Shown: piece after piece, positions 22,986 to 33,242 of the stretch
How the letters are laid out: every line of letters starts with the position of its first letter
How positions within the stretch are numbered: position 1 is the first letter of the stretch
Source of the DNA: Proteles cristata cristata
Taxonomy: Eukaryota; Chordata; Mammalia; Carnivora; Hyaenidae
DNA: 64,000 nt
Assembly: GCA_017311185.1 (NCBI GenBank)
Contig: JAESUZ010003901.1
Span: forward strand, 62,001 to 126,000
Direction: 5' to 3'
The notes under the pieces: generated by a model
What the model was told of the DNA's origin: nothing
Database searches by the model: none
The model's input: only the letters and a program-made list of their open reading frames with translations
Translations under genes and position numbers: made by a program

Positions 22986-23555
22986 AAGACTTTAATGTTT
23001 CCCATGTACCATCATTTTCTTGGGAGGGAGAACAACAGATAGGAGAAGCCAAATCAGCCACTTCCCAAAGTCCCCTGATGTTTTCCAAGAGAAGGAAAGA
23101 TCCAAGGCCAAAGGGTAAGATGGTCATTTCCTTCTCCATGGACTCCAGCAGCCTGATAGGGCATAGAATCTCCACAAAGGAGAAAATGGAGTGGGAAGTA
23201 CAACTGCAAGTAGATCCGAAGTACTACTGGATCCATCAAAAACCACCCTTTGGTGGCATCGACCTCAGCTCTGACCAATATTCTCAGCACATCACTATTA
23301 GAGGCAGGGAAGAAGAGGACTCACACACCAGAAAGCTTTTCCTAGAATTCCATAGAGAAAGGACAATATCTAAAGAATATGAGTAGCAAAGGCAGGTGAA
23401 AGCATCATGAGAAACTAGGAACCAGATACTGATCTTTTCTTGGGGAAATGCATCGGCAAGGAATCTCCACGAAGGCTAGGGCAGGGTCACTGCTTTGGGA
23501 TTCTTGTTGGCATAGAATCACACTGCTGCCTCTTTCCCCTCCTGCTGGGGAGCAT
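22986..23555. other. unannotated sequence
   Basis: No gene or repeat is recognised. Two overlapping frames on opposite strands (23078-23386 plus, 23054-23290 minus) of about 80-100 codons have no known domain, and neither is flanked by convincing splice sites. They are treated as chance. Confidence 0.4.
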
Positions 23556-23861
23556 GTCTTATTCCATCCTACTACAGATATTTTAACAATATTAATTCTT
23601 CCATTCATGGGATATCCTGCCATTTATTGATGTCTGCTTTAATTTCTTTCATCAATGTTTTATAATTTCTGGATATAAGTCTTTATCTCCTTGTTTAAGT
23701 TTATTTCTAAGTATTTTATTCTTTTTGATGCTATTATAAATGGAATTGTTTTCTCAGTTTCCTTTTTGGATAACTCATTGTTAATGTTGTAGGGAGATTT
23801 TCAAATCTAGGCTTTCTTCATGAGGTTAAAAAAGTTTCCTTCTCAGTTTATGTGTGTTTAT

Positions 23862-24057
23862 TTATTTTTATTTTAGAGAGCAAGTAAGTGAGTGAACAAG
23901 GGAGAGGAGCAGAGAAGGGGGGGAAGAAAGAGAGAATCTCAAGCAGGCTCCACACATACTGTGGAGTCCAACTCAGGGCTCAATCCCATGACCCTGGGAT
24001 CATGACCTGAGCCTAACTCAAGAGTCAGTCGCTCAATTGACTAAACCACCCAGGCAC

Positions 24058-24059
<2 letters not shown>
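23862..24059 (-). mobile_element. old carnivore SINE (SINEC_a/b-like), nested
   Basis: On the minus strand it ends at a head reading GGTGCCTGGGTGGTTTAG and has the older body 'gactcttgagttaggctcag'. It is inserted in L1M fragment A, and its head abuts a (TG)n microsatellite. Confidence 0.85.

Positions 24060-24097
<38 letters not shown>
24060..24097. repeat. (TG)n microsatellite
   Basis: About nineteen TG units, followed by an imperfect 'ggtgtgtcc'. It begins exactly at the head end of the preceding SINE. Confidence 0.97.
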
Positions 24098-24098
<1 letters not shown>

Positions 24099-24183
24099 TG
24101 TGTCCTTTAAATCATATGTTAGTGTTAAATTTTCTAAGTGCTCTTTCTGAATTTATTATGATTTTTTTCTCCTTTCATTTTAA

Positions 24184-24408
24184 TTTTTTTAATGCTTTGT
24201 CTCTGAGAGTGAAAGAGAGAGAGAAACAGAGAGAGAGGAAGCGTGATCAGGGGAGGGCCAGAGAGAGAGGGAGACACAGAATCTGAAGCAGGCTCCAGGC
24301 TCTGAGCTGTCAGCACAGAGCCAGATGTGGGGCTCGAACCCACGAACCATGAGATCATGACCTGAGCCAAAGTCAGAGGCTTAACCGACTGAGCCACGCA
24401 GGCACCCC
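24184..24408 (-). mobile_element. felid tRNA-derived SINE (subtype B), nested
   Basis: A minus-strand copy inserted in L1M fragment A. Its flanks cctttcatttt and ccctttcatttt are the target duplication, with the L1M sequence continuing on each side. Confidence 0.93.
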
Positions 24409-25077
24409 TTCCCTTTCATTTTCATGTGATTAAATGTATTGCTACACTTTTAAAAACATTACATGAACTATGAATATCTGAAATTAAGCTAACTTGGTGA
24501 TGATCTTACATATTATGGGATTTTATTTGATAACATTTTGTTTAGAATTTTTGCATCTATATTCCTTCAAGATTTTTGTTTTAATTTTTTTTTTTCTGGT
24601 AATATTTTTCAAGTTTTGGCATCAAGGTTACACTGACCTCATAAAATTAGTTGAGAAACTTTCTTTTTGTTATTCCTTGGATGTGTTTGAGTTATTTTTT
24701 CCCTAACTGTTTTGTAGAAATTATCAGGGAAACCATCTGGGCCTGGTGCTTTGTTGTGGGAAAGTTCTAATTACAGATTCAATTTCTTTAATAGCTATAG
24801 GACAAATCAGATTTTCTCTCATCCTGTTTCCATTTTATATGCTTGTGCTTTTTTTAGGTATTTGTCTATTTCATCTACATTTTTAATGCTATTGGCATGA
24901 GGTTGTTCAGAGTAGTCTCTTTTTACATTTTTAATGTCTTGGATTTCTGTGATGTTTGCCTTATCTGATTTTTGTTATTTGTCTCTTCGCTTTTTCTCCT
25001 TGATTAGATTTGTTAAAAGTTTATAGATTTTATTAGTCTTTCATAAAAAAGACCACTTTGGGCTCTATTGGACTTCT

Positions 25078-25296
25078 TTAAAAAAGTTCTTTTTATGTTT
25101 TTTTTTTTTTTAAGAGAGATAGAGACAGAGTGCAAGCAGGGGAGGGGCAGAGAGAGAGGAAGACAAGGAATTCAAAGCACGGTTGAGGCTCTGAGCTGTC
25201 AGCACAGAGCCTCATGTGGGGCTCGAATCCAAGAACTGTGAGATCATGACCTGAGCTGAAGTCGGACGCTTGACCAACTGAGCCACCCAGGTGCCC
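25078..25296 (-). mobile_element. felid tRNA-derived SINE (subtype B), nested
   Basis: A minus-strand copy with a perfect 15 bp duplication, ctctattggacttct (25063-25077 and 25297-25311), inserted in L1M fragment A. Confidence 0.95.
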
Positions 25297-25548
25297 CTCT
25301 ATTGGACTTCTAATATAGGTTAATTTTATATTTCCTAAATTCTGCCGTTTTTACTTATTATTTTCTCCCTTTCACTCAGTATTTAGTTTTCTTTTGTTAT
25401 TTTCACTTTTTTGATGGATACTTAGATCATGCATTTGTTTTCAGCCTTTCTTGTTCTTTTAATACTACATGCATATAAGGCAAAGTTTTATTTATATCTT
25501 TCAGTGGTAGTCATGCAGTTACGCCTTTAATTATTATTAACTAAAAAT

Positions 25549-25553
25549 ATTTT

Positions 25554-25585
<32 letters not shown>

Positions 25586-25679
25586 TCGTTCTTTCTTTCT
25601 TTTCCTTCCTTCCTTCCTTCCTTCCTTCCTTCCTTCCTTCCTTCCTTCCTTCTTTCCTTCCTTCCTTCCTTCCTTCTTT

Positions 25680-25719
<40 letters not shown>

Positions 25720-25803
25720 TCCCTTCCTTCCTTCCTTCCTTCCTTCCTTCCTTCCTTCCTTCCTTCCTCCTACCTTCTTTCCTTCCTTCCTTCCTTCTTT
25801 CTT
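25549..25803. repeat. compound (TTTC)n/(TTCC)n microsatellite
   Basis: About 255 bp of almost pure pyrimidine on the plus strand: a TTTC block, a TTCC block with a few TTTC interruptions, a second TTTC block, and a second TTCC block. It is immediately followed by (GTTTT)n at about 25806-25830. The 100-codon Lys/Glu/Arg frame on the minus strand is a by-product of the repeat. The tract separates the two L1M fragments. Confidence 0.98.
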
Positions 25804-25835
25804 TTGCTTTGTTTTGTTTTGTTTTGTTTTGATGA

Positions 25836-27290
25836 TATTGCAAATTTTTCTGATTCTAATTCCAGTTGCCCAGTGCTGATATATAAGACAGCAATTGACT
25901 CTTGTTTACCAACCTGTGTCCTATGATTCTGCCGTGTATCCTATGATTCATATATTATTTCCAGGATTTGTAATTGTTGATTGTTTGTGGTACTCTACAT
26001 AAACAATCGTGTCATTTGCGAATAAAGATAGTTTCACTTCTTTCTTTCCAATTGTATATCTTTTATTTATATTTCTTGTCTTATTGCACTAGCTAGAACT
26101 TCCAGTTCAGTAATGAATAAGAATGCTAACAAAGGGTATTCTTGCCTTGTTTCTGATCTTTGGGAAAAAGCATCTAGCTTCTCACCATTAAGCATAATGT
26201 TGGTTGTAGTTTTTTTGTTTGTTTTGGGGTATTTTTTGTAGATGTTTTTTATTAAGCTCTCCTCTATTCTGAGCACTTTTATCATGAAAGGCTGTTGGAT
26301 TTTGTCAAAAGCTTTTTCTGTATCAATTGATATAATCACACATTTTTTTTCTTTATTCTCCTGGTGATAACATTGCTTTTCAAATTAGAATAAAACTTAC
26401 TTGGTCATGAAATATAATTATTTTATATACTGTTTTATTTGATTTGTTACTATTTTGATGAGAATTTTGTGTATCAGTTCATGAGAGATACTAGTCTATA
26501 TTCCTATCTTGTAATGTTTTTATTTGATTTTGGTATTAGGGTAAAGGTGTTTTGTTTCATTCTGAAACAGTTGGGGATTTTCCAGCTATCTTTTTGTTCT
26601 TGATTTCTATTTTAATTGTTTTGGCCAGAGAATATACTTCATATATTTTTTAGAGTTTCACCTTGTTTTTAGGTGTATGTTTTGGCCCAGAATGTTGTCT
26701 GTTGGTGAATGTTCCATGGAGGTTTGAGAAGATGGTGTTATTCTGCTATAGCAGGATGGAGTAGTCTTAAATGTCCATTAGATAAAGTTGTTTGTTATGA
26801 TGTTTAAGTCATTTATATCCTTACTGACTTTCTGTCTGTTTGCTCTGTCAATTACTGACAAAGGGGATGTTGAAGTCTACAACTACTATAGCCTCTGCTA
26901 TAACAGTAGATTTGTCTATTTTTTTCCTTTCAGTTCAATATGTTTTGCCTCATATAATTTAATGCTTGGTTGTTAGGTGTATATGAATTTAGAATTATTA
27001 TATAGTCTTGGAGAATTGACTCCTTTATCATTAGGTGATATCATCTTACCCCTGATGATTTTCCTTGTTCTGAAGTCTGCTTTGACTAAAATTAACTTAG
27101 TTCATCCAGACTTCTTTTGACTAGTGTTGCCATGGTATATCTTTCTCCTTTGCTGTATTTTCAAACTATGTAAGTCTCTATATTTAAAGATGATTGCTTA
27201 TAGATTTTGTTTCACGATCCACCCTGACAATTTCTGTTTTTTCGCTGGTGTGTTTAGATCATTATTTTAGAATATTAGAAGGAGCAGTCT
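25836..27290 (-). mobile_element. L1M ORF2 fragment B, antisense
   Basis: The plus strand again reads as reverse ORF2, starting over at a more 3' position than where fragment A stopped ('acaatcgtgtcatttgcgaa', 'gcatctagcttctcaccatt', 'ttttgtcaaaagctttttct'). It continues to 'tgaatgttccatggaggttt' and 'ttaggtgatatcatcttacc'. A minus-strand open piece at 26067-26339 still shows the RT A-motif region (SIDTEKAFDKI) and NIMLNGEKL. Because its content overlaps fragment A, it must be a second copy or a duplication. Confidence 0.85.
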
Positions 27291-27428
27291 GATTCACCAA
27301 ACTTTTGATCACATGAAATTTGAGGGCTAAAAAATTTTACACATGTGATTTTATCTTTCTCTTTCTGTATTCAACTTTCTATATAAATAATTTCGGATTA
27401 ATATTTATATAATTAATTTAAAATTATA

Positions 27429-27647
27429 GGGGCACCTGAGTGGCTTAGTCGGTTAAGTGTCCGACTTTCACTTGGGTCGTGATATCACGGTTCGTGGGTT
27501 TGAGCCCCGTGTCAGGCTCTGTGCTGACTGCCAGCTCAGAGCCTGGAGCCTGTTTCGGAGTCTGTGTCTCCCTCTCTCTTTGACCCTCCCCTGTTCACAC
27601 TGTCTCTCTCTATCCTAGAAATAAATAAATAAATAAATAAATAAATA
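27429..27647 (+). mobile_element. felid tRNA-derived SINE (subtype A-like)
   Basis: A full copy with GACTGCCAGCTCAGAG and CTAGAAATAAATAAA, with a tail grown into a (TAAA)n run at about 27619-27650. The flanking duplication aaattata is 8 bp. Its body reads GGAGTCTGTGTCTCC, so it is slightly intermediate between subtypes. Confidence 0.93.
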
Positions 27648-27836
27648 AAATTATAAAACATATACCATGAATAAATTCAGTAGGAACTGGACAAAGATTA
27701 AATAAACAATAATTATTGTTATACATATAACAGTTATATTATACATTTATATATCATATATTATACTTAATGCTATTAGTTTATTATATTAATATTAAGT
27801 ATATTTAAGTGAAATCAATAGGATTAAATATGCAAA

Positions 27837-28051
27837 GGGGCGCCTGGGTGGCTTAGTCGGTTAAGCGTCCGACTTTCGCTTAGGTCATGATCTCGCCGTT
27901 CATGGGTTCGGGCCCCGCGTCGGGCTCTGTGCTGACTGCCAGCTCAGAGCCTGGAGCCTGTTTCAGTCTGTGACTCCCTCTCTCTGACCCTCCCCTGCTC
28001 ACACTGTCTCTCTCTCTCTCTCCTAGAAATAAACTAAAACATTAAAAAAAA
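27837..28051 (+). mobile_element. felid tRNA-derived SINE (young subtype A)
   Basis: GGGGCGCCTGGGTGGCTTAG head, all subtype A markers, and an (A)n tail. The duplication aaatatgca is at 27827-27835 and 28052-28060. It has inserted at the tail end of the older minus-strand SINE at 28061-28222. Confidence 0.95.
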
Positions 28052-28060
28052 AAATATGCA

Positions 28061-28222
28061 TGAGCAAGGGAAGGGGCAGAGAGGGAGGCAAGAGAGAGTA
28101 ACAAGTAGGCTCAATGCTGTCAGCACAGAGCCTCACATGGGTCTTGTTCTTACGAACCATGAGATCATAACCTAAGACAAAATCCAGAGTCAGAGCTTAA
28201 CCAACCTGAGCCACTCACTCCT
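28061..28222 (-). mobile_element. felid/carnivore SINE (subtype B, diverged, tail interrupted)
   Basis: The minus-strand body and head ('accaacctgagccactcact') are present, but the A-tail side is cut by the younger SINE. The duplication taaatatg is at 27825-27832 and 28222-28229, that is, on the far side of the younger insertion. This proves the order of events. Confidence 0.85.
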
Positions 28223-28230
28223 AAATATGT

Positions 28231-28925
28231 TTTTTTTTAAATTTTGTAATAATATTTTTGATATAGCGACTTGAAGTTCTATAAATTTAGCTAATAATGG
28301 TTTTAATGAGTATATAGCTAAAAAATTCTATCTCATGAAGAAATTTAGATGCAAATAGGGAAGAAACACATTACAGATCATGCTTCCTGAATAATGATGT
28401 TCCTTTTAATTTTAACATTAAATTAGACAAAGGTTTTGCTTTTGTTTATTTATTTTAATCCTGGAGTAAGTTTTCTTCATGTGTGATGTCTATTGGTTGT
28501 TCTTGAGCACAAATCAGAAGGAATTACATTTTTATATTTTTAAAATTGAGTAAGAAAGCCATTGAAACTCCTTGAAAAACTGTAAAACAGGACATTCTAT
28601 TCCAAGTTTCTAAGTATTCAGATGGGAACATTTTTATGAGTGACATTTCACATTACTTCCAGCATTATAATAAAAATATTTCACATATTCTTTTCCAAAA
28701 CGGTCTTCCTGCTACATGAGGTTTTCTCTTTCTCTTGAAATGTCATCTTTACCTTGAAAAGACAGATTAAGTGTGTTTATATTTTTCAGAAATACCTACA
28801 AGGTAACTACTGCTAGAAGCTATTTGTTATCATAGGAAAGGTCAGGAAATTTGGACTACTAATCATTCTGAGAAAAGGAAATTCATGATTCATGTTTTAA
28901 CTTAATTACTTTTAAGTACTTAGCC
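28231..28925. other. unannotated AT-rich sequence
   Basis: No gene or repeat is recognised. Confidence 0.4.
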
Positions 28926-28929
28926 ACAA

Positions 28930-29110
28930 ATTTAGGAGTTAACATTTTGTTAGTGCTCAACATGTGTGGGGCGGTGCAGTGTGTTCTTTATACATTTTAT
29001 TTCATATTATTCGTCATAATTACCCTTTCGTCATCCTTATTTTCCAAGTGAGGAAACTGGATTTAACACAGTGGTTAAATTGCCTGCCCACGATCACCTG
29101 CAGAGTGTTT
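28930..29110 (-). mobile_element. MIR SINE relic
   Basis: The order 'tgctcaacatgtgtggggcg', 'tacattttatttcatattat', 'ccaagtgaggaaactggatt' and 'tgcctgcccacgatcacctg' follows the reverse strand of MIR. Confidence 0.65.
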
Positions 29111-29745
29111 GGGGCCAGATTTTTCAAAAGAAGATTCTGAGGATTTGTTTGTGCCAGTGATCTATTAAGAAGGTGCTTCCAAAATTCATGGGTAAGAAAG
29201 CAGGGGAGGCAGGAAAGAGAAGAGAAGAGGGGAAACAAGGATGCAGTCTCGACAATATTAGCCTCTTCCTGATTGTGAAGCTTAACCCTTGCTGAATAGT
29301 GATGCAGAATAAATGCAGAGTGTATCCAACTTTAAGGCAATAGATTTGAGATTTTCAAGTCTGGTCCACTTATTAATATCCATGCCACCTGAAAAGATCA
29401 ACACTCAGGCAAGCCAGTAACCAGTTCTGGCAAGAGGCCTCTGTGGTACCCACAGGACCCCTCCTCTGAGGGGAAGTCTAGGTCCACGTCTTTAAAAGAA
29501 AAGCCCATAGAAGCAGGAGCATATGTGCACAGAACCTTTCAAAAGGATCTAAGAGAATCTGAGTTGATCATTTTAAGTTTTTGCTACAGCTGGTAAGTGA
29601 TATAACCAGTATTAAACACAAGCAATATGGCTCCAAACTCCCTGTTCTTAATCATTATACTAGGCCACTTGAGATAATTAGCAAATATCTAGGTAGGAAA
29701 TAGATTCCACAGTCATTTCCCAGTTAGAAACACTATTAATATCCT
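29111..29745. other. unannotated; MIR scrap near the right end
   Basis: No gene. A MIR-like 3' piece is likely at about 29585-29675 ('agctggtaagtgatataacc'). Confidence 0.35.
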
Positions 29746-29749
29746 ACTA

Positions 29750-29938
29750 TACTTTTTAAAATATTGTTTTTGTTTTTGTTTTGTTTTGTCTTGAGAGACA
29801 GAGTGTGTGAGCAGGCTGCGAAGGGGCAGAAGGAGAAAGCGTAGAGCCCAGTGTGGGTCAGGATCTCACAGCCTTGATACCATGACCAGAGTGGGAATCA
29901 AGAGTTGTACACTTAACTGACTGAGCACCTAGGCATCC
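29750..29938 (-). mobile_element. old carnivore SINE (SINEC_a/b-like)
   Basis: The minus-strand head 'ggatgcctaggtgctcagtc' and body 'caactcttgattcccactct' are those of an older CAN-SINE. The T-rich left end has become a (TTTTG)n run at 29765-29790. Confidence 0.8.
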
Positions 29939-29947
29939 ACTTTACTC

Positions 29948-30169
29948 TTTTTTTTTTAATTAAAAAAAAAACCCTTTATTTAATTTTCAGAGAAAAAGAG
30001 AGAGAACAAGGGAGGGGCAGAGAGAGAGAGAGAGAGACAGAATCTGAAGCCGGTTCCAGGCTCCGAGCTGTCAACACAGAGTTCAACATGGGGCTCAAAC
30101 TCACAGATCCTAAGATAATGACCTGAGCCGAAGTCGGTTGCTTCACTGATTGAGCTACCCAGGCGCCCC
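29948..30169 (-). mobile_element. felid tRNA-derived SINE (subtype B)
   Basis: A minus-strand copy ending at the head ...GCTACCCAGGCGCCCCT. The flanks 'cactttactc' and 'cacttttctc' are an imperfect duplication. It is inserted a few bases from the head of the older SINE to the left. Confidence 0.92.
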
Positions 30170-30174
30170 TCACT

Positions 30175-30837
30175 TTTCTCTGTTTTAAAGATATTTTTTT
30201 CTGATCGAATTTACCAAATCAATGACAACCTGCAACATTTTGGCCTTTTGGACTCATCTTTTTGCTATAATGGTTTCCCCATGAATTACACATTAAATGA
30301 ATTTCACATGTAGTGCTATCTCTGTAAATTACTACCAAAATTATTTTTAAATTCCAATCAAAGGAGTAGTCCATCTAATTGGAGAAATAACTTTGTTTTC
30401 CAGTGTGGGTTTAGATGTAGATCATTTAGAAATTGACCTTCTACATCAGATATGTATGTATGCTAACCTAACCAGTCAACTACCTTACATAACAGATATT
30501 CCTACAAGCCATAGTGATGTGCACATTGAAAGGAAAAAGTAATCCTCACCATCCTTGGCTTTCACACCTGGAGTTCTTCTTCCCACTCATTGTTTTGTGA
30601 CATAGTCATCACTGAGCAGACATCTGTCTAAATTATTGGGGTGTTGCTCTAGATTAAGTGACTCGGTCCTGTAATGTTGCATGGAGATGGAGGAGGATAG
30701 ATTTAGGGATCAAGTTATCTTCTATGTGAAAGGACAAATCATCCTAAGAGAGATGGAGGGAGACTGATGGGCCGAAGTCAGGAGTATATTTCCTTTGGGT
30801 CTTCAGGGTAAGTACAAGTTAGTGAGAGCTCTAATTG
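30175..30837. other. unannotated sequence
   Basis: No gene or repeat is recognised. Confidence 0.4.
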
Positions 30838-30847
30838 TCCTCTTCTA

Positions 30848-31054
30848 GGGACACCTGAGAGGCTCAGTCAGTTAAGTGTCAACTTCATTCCAGGTCATGA
30901 TCTCACAGTTCGTGGGTTCGAGACCCACATCAGACTCTGTGCTGATAGCTCAGAGCCTGGAGCCTGCTTCGCATTCTGTGTCTCCCTCTCTCTCTGCCCC
31001 TCCCCTACTCGTGCTCTGTCTCTCTCTCAGAAATAAACAAACATTAAAAAAAAA
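30848..31054 (+). mobile_element. felid tRNA-derived SINE (subtype B)
   Basis: GGGACACCTGAGAGGCTC head, CAGAAATAAACAAACATT tail. The perfect 10 bp duplication tcctcttcta is at 30838-30847 and 31055-31064. Confidence 0.95.
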
Positions 31055-31269
31055 TCCTCTTCTACACCAAGAATCTAAGAATTCTAACCTTTCAGTATGG
31101 TAATTAACACCTATGAAATGTAGGACCAGGAAAAGTGGGTCATAAAGAACAAGTAGACTTATTCCATTTCAGCTCCTTGCTGGCTATTTGGGAAAGGAAT
31201 TCTTAGCTCATTAATACAACTAGATTAGGGACATTTAGCTGTCTTAATCACCAAAAAATAGTAACAGTT

Positions 31270-31410
31270 AACAACTATATGGTACTTTTTGAGTGCCATA
31301 TGTATGAATGTCATATAAGGATTTATTTCATCAGTTATTGTTACTTTCATAACTGAGGAAACTGAGACACAAAAAGATTCAGTAGTTTGTCCAAGACTAC
31401 ACAGCATGGA
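31270..31410 (-). mobile_element. MIR SINE relic
   Basis: 'ataactgaggaaactgagac', then 'gtttgtccaagactacacag', is the MIR core in reverse orientation. Confidence 0.7.
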
Positions 31411-31669
31411 AGATGTAAATCTGGAATGTAATCATTTTAGTTTTACCTACTAAGAGACTATGCCTAAGTAGGAAGAAGGAAAGCAAGAAATCAGTTTAGG
31501 AAGAAGTCAATAGAGGATGGCCTCATCTATATTTGTATAAACATTTGTTAAAAGAAGTGGCAGAGAAGCAACAATATCTTTATATTTTTGTTAATCTAAA
31601 TAATTCATAATTTATAGAAAAGAATATTATCTTGCTTCTTAACACTAGACTTTAAAAGAAGGGCTTGAA

Positions 31670-31708
31670 GGGAGGGGGCAAGATGGCGGAGAAGTAGGGA
31701 ACTTAATG
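31670..31708 (+). mobile_element. 39 bp micro-insertion of the L1 5' terminus
   Basis: The insert contains ggcaagatggcggagaagta, the same 20 bases found at the start of the full-length L1 at about 41270-41289. It is bounded by a perfect 15 bp duplication, aaagaagggcttgaa, at 31655-31669 and 31709-31723. There is no poly(A). The last eight bases (acttaatg) do not match the L1 start. Either a full L1 inserted here and was later deleted internally, or this is an unusual aborted or templated insertion. Confidence 0.85.
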
Positions 31709-31768
31709 AAAGAAGGGCTTGAAAGTCTAATAACGTCTTTCTCTGTGCTGACTATAATACATTTTTTT

Positions 31769-31978
31769 AAATGTTTTTTATTTATTTCTAGGAGAGAGAG
31801 AGAGACAGCGTGAGCAGGGGAGGGTCAGAGAGAGAGGGAGTCACAGACTGAAACAGGCTCCAGGCTCTGAGCTGGCAGTCAGCACAGGGCCCGACGCGGG
31901 GCTCGAACCCACGAACCGCGAGATCATGACCTAAGCGAAAGTCGGACGCTTAACCAACTACGCCACCCGGGCGCCCCA
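31769..31978 (-). mobile_element. felid tRNA-derived SINE (young subtype A)
   Basis: A minus-strand copy with the duplication tataatacattttttt (31753-31768 and from 31979). The body is close to the other subtype A copies. It forms an inverted pair with the next SINE. Confidence 0.96.
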
Positions 31979-32010
31979 TATAATACATTTTTTTAAAATA
32001 TCAAATTTTT

Positions 32011-32233
32011 GGGGCGCCTGGGTGGCTTAGCCGGCTAAGCATCCGACTTTCGCTTAGGTCATGATCTCGCGGTTCATGGGTTCCAGCCCCGCGTTGGGCT
32101 CTGTGCTGACTGCCAGCTCAGAGCCTGGAGCCTGTTTCAGTCTGTGACTCCCTCTCTCTCTGACCCTCCCTGCTCACGCTGTCTCTCTCTCTCTCTCCTA
32201 GAAATAAATAAAACATTAAAAATAAAATAAAAT
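32011..32233 (+). mobile_element. felid tRNA-derived SINE (young subtype A)
   Basis: GGGGCGCCTGGGTGGCTTAG head. The perfect 16 bp duplication aaaatatcaaattttt is at 31995-32010 and 32234-32249. The tail is (TAAAA)n. It lies 32 bp from the oppositely oriented SINE at 31769-31978. Confidence 0.96.
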
Positions 32234-32249
32234 AAAATATCAAATTTTT

Positions 32250-33240
32250 TCAATCTTTTTTTTTGGGCACCTCCTGCTTGGACTAACAAAAAAGCAAGAG
32301 GGTTCAAAATGAAAAGAGTTTTAATGCCCCAAACCTTTTATGGGTATAAAGAAGGCTGAGCAAACTATGCAGTTGAAAACATAGACCCTTCTTATCAAAA
32401 AGGGAGGATGACTCAGAAAAGCAGAGCCAAAAGACCAGAGGTCAAAGCTAAGAGACCCCAAGAGCCATTCTGAGGGAGAACTCAGCACTGATCAAAGACA
32501 TAGAAACATGCACCTGGCTAGATTTTAGAATTACTCTGGGTCAGTGACTACAACATGTCTGTAGTCTTCCTCCCCTCTTCTGAATAGGAATGTCCATGGC
32601 TATTTCAGCATGCTCCCACGTGACATGTTAAGGGGATGGAGAACAGATAACTCACCTCTTAAGTTGTCAGGACTGAAATGGAGAGCTTCACTAGAGGATC
32701 TGTACTTGAAGAAGCATGTGGACGAGTCTCATGGACACTTGGGCTAATTGAGATAACAAGATACTAAACATCAAGCATGAGCCAAGTCCTATAATAGGAT
32801 GAGATTTGGGTGATCTTGGGAAGGGAAAAAGGGTCTTTTCCATGTGGGAAAGATGGGAACCACTGGAGCCAGAGAGAGGACTGTGATTGACAGCTGAGAA
32901 TCTTGAATGTATCTACTGTCAGACTTTTGCTGTTTCTGCACACTGGCCGAAGAAAAATTATTGCTAAGGTAAGACATGTCAGACGACATACCTGAAAATG
33001 TAGCACATTAGCATTACATAAGTTTTTATCATGGGGATCTGACAACTCTATGCATTCATATGTGTGGATATACAAGTTGTCAGTTTTTAATTAAAAGTGT
33101 CCTCAATCTAGATGGAATAAGAAGTAGATATTTATTTAATGTCCTTCAATATGGCAATTATACATCTATTTTCCAAAACTGTAAAAATAATCTTGAGCTG
33201 GGGAGAGAGATAATGCTCTACCAGATTCATGGTCGTCTAT
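32250..33240. other. unannotated sequence
   Basis: No gene is recognised. The nested minus-strand frames at 32764-33075 and 32789-32989 overlap in different phases with no domain support. Confidence 0.4.
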
Positions 33241-33242
33241 AA

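Larger units (their letters stand above)
23560..25540 (-). mobile_element. L1M ORF2 fragment A, antisense, with nested insertions
   Basis: The plus strand reads as the reverse of old L1 ORF2. Recognisable landmarks in order are 'aagtattttattctttttga', 'gaatttttgcatctatattc', 'tggcatcaaggttacactga' and 'gaaaccatctgggcctggtg' (the RT 'PGPDGF' region), then 'tagattttattagtctttca'. It is interrupted by three SINEs (23862, 24184, 25078) and a (TG)n run, and internally deleted near 23820. There is no open frame. It predates all the nested SINEs. Confidence 0.85.

Noticed and set aside
23054..23386. Overlapping frames of 78 and 102 codons on opposite strands
   Set aside because: No known motif or exon signals. 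Considered as a possible retrogene but no family was recognised.
25541..25843. 100-codon Lys/Glu/Arg-rich frame
   Set aside because: Pure translation of a GAAA/GGAA microsatellite.
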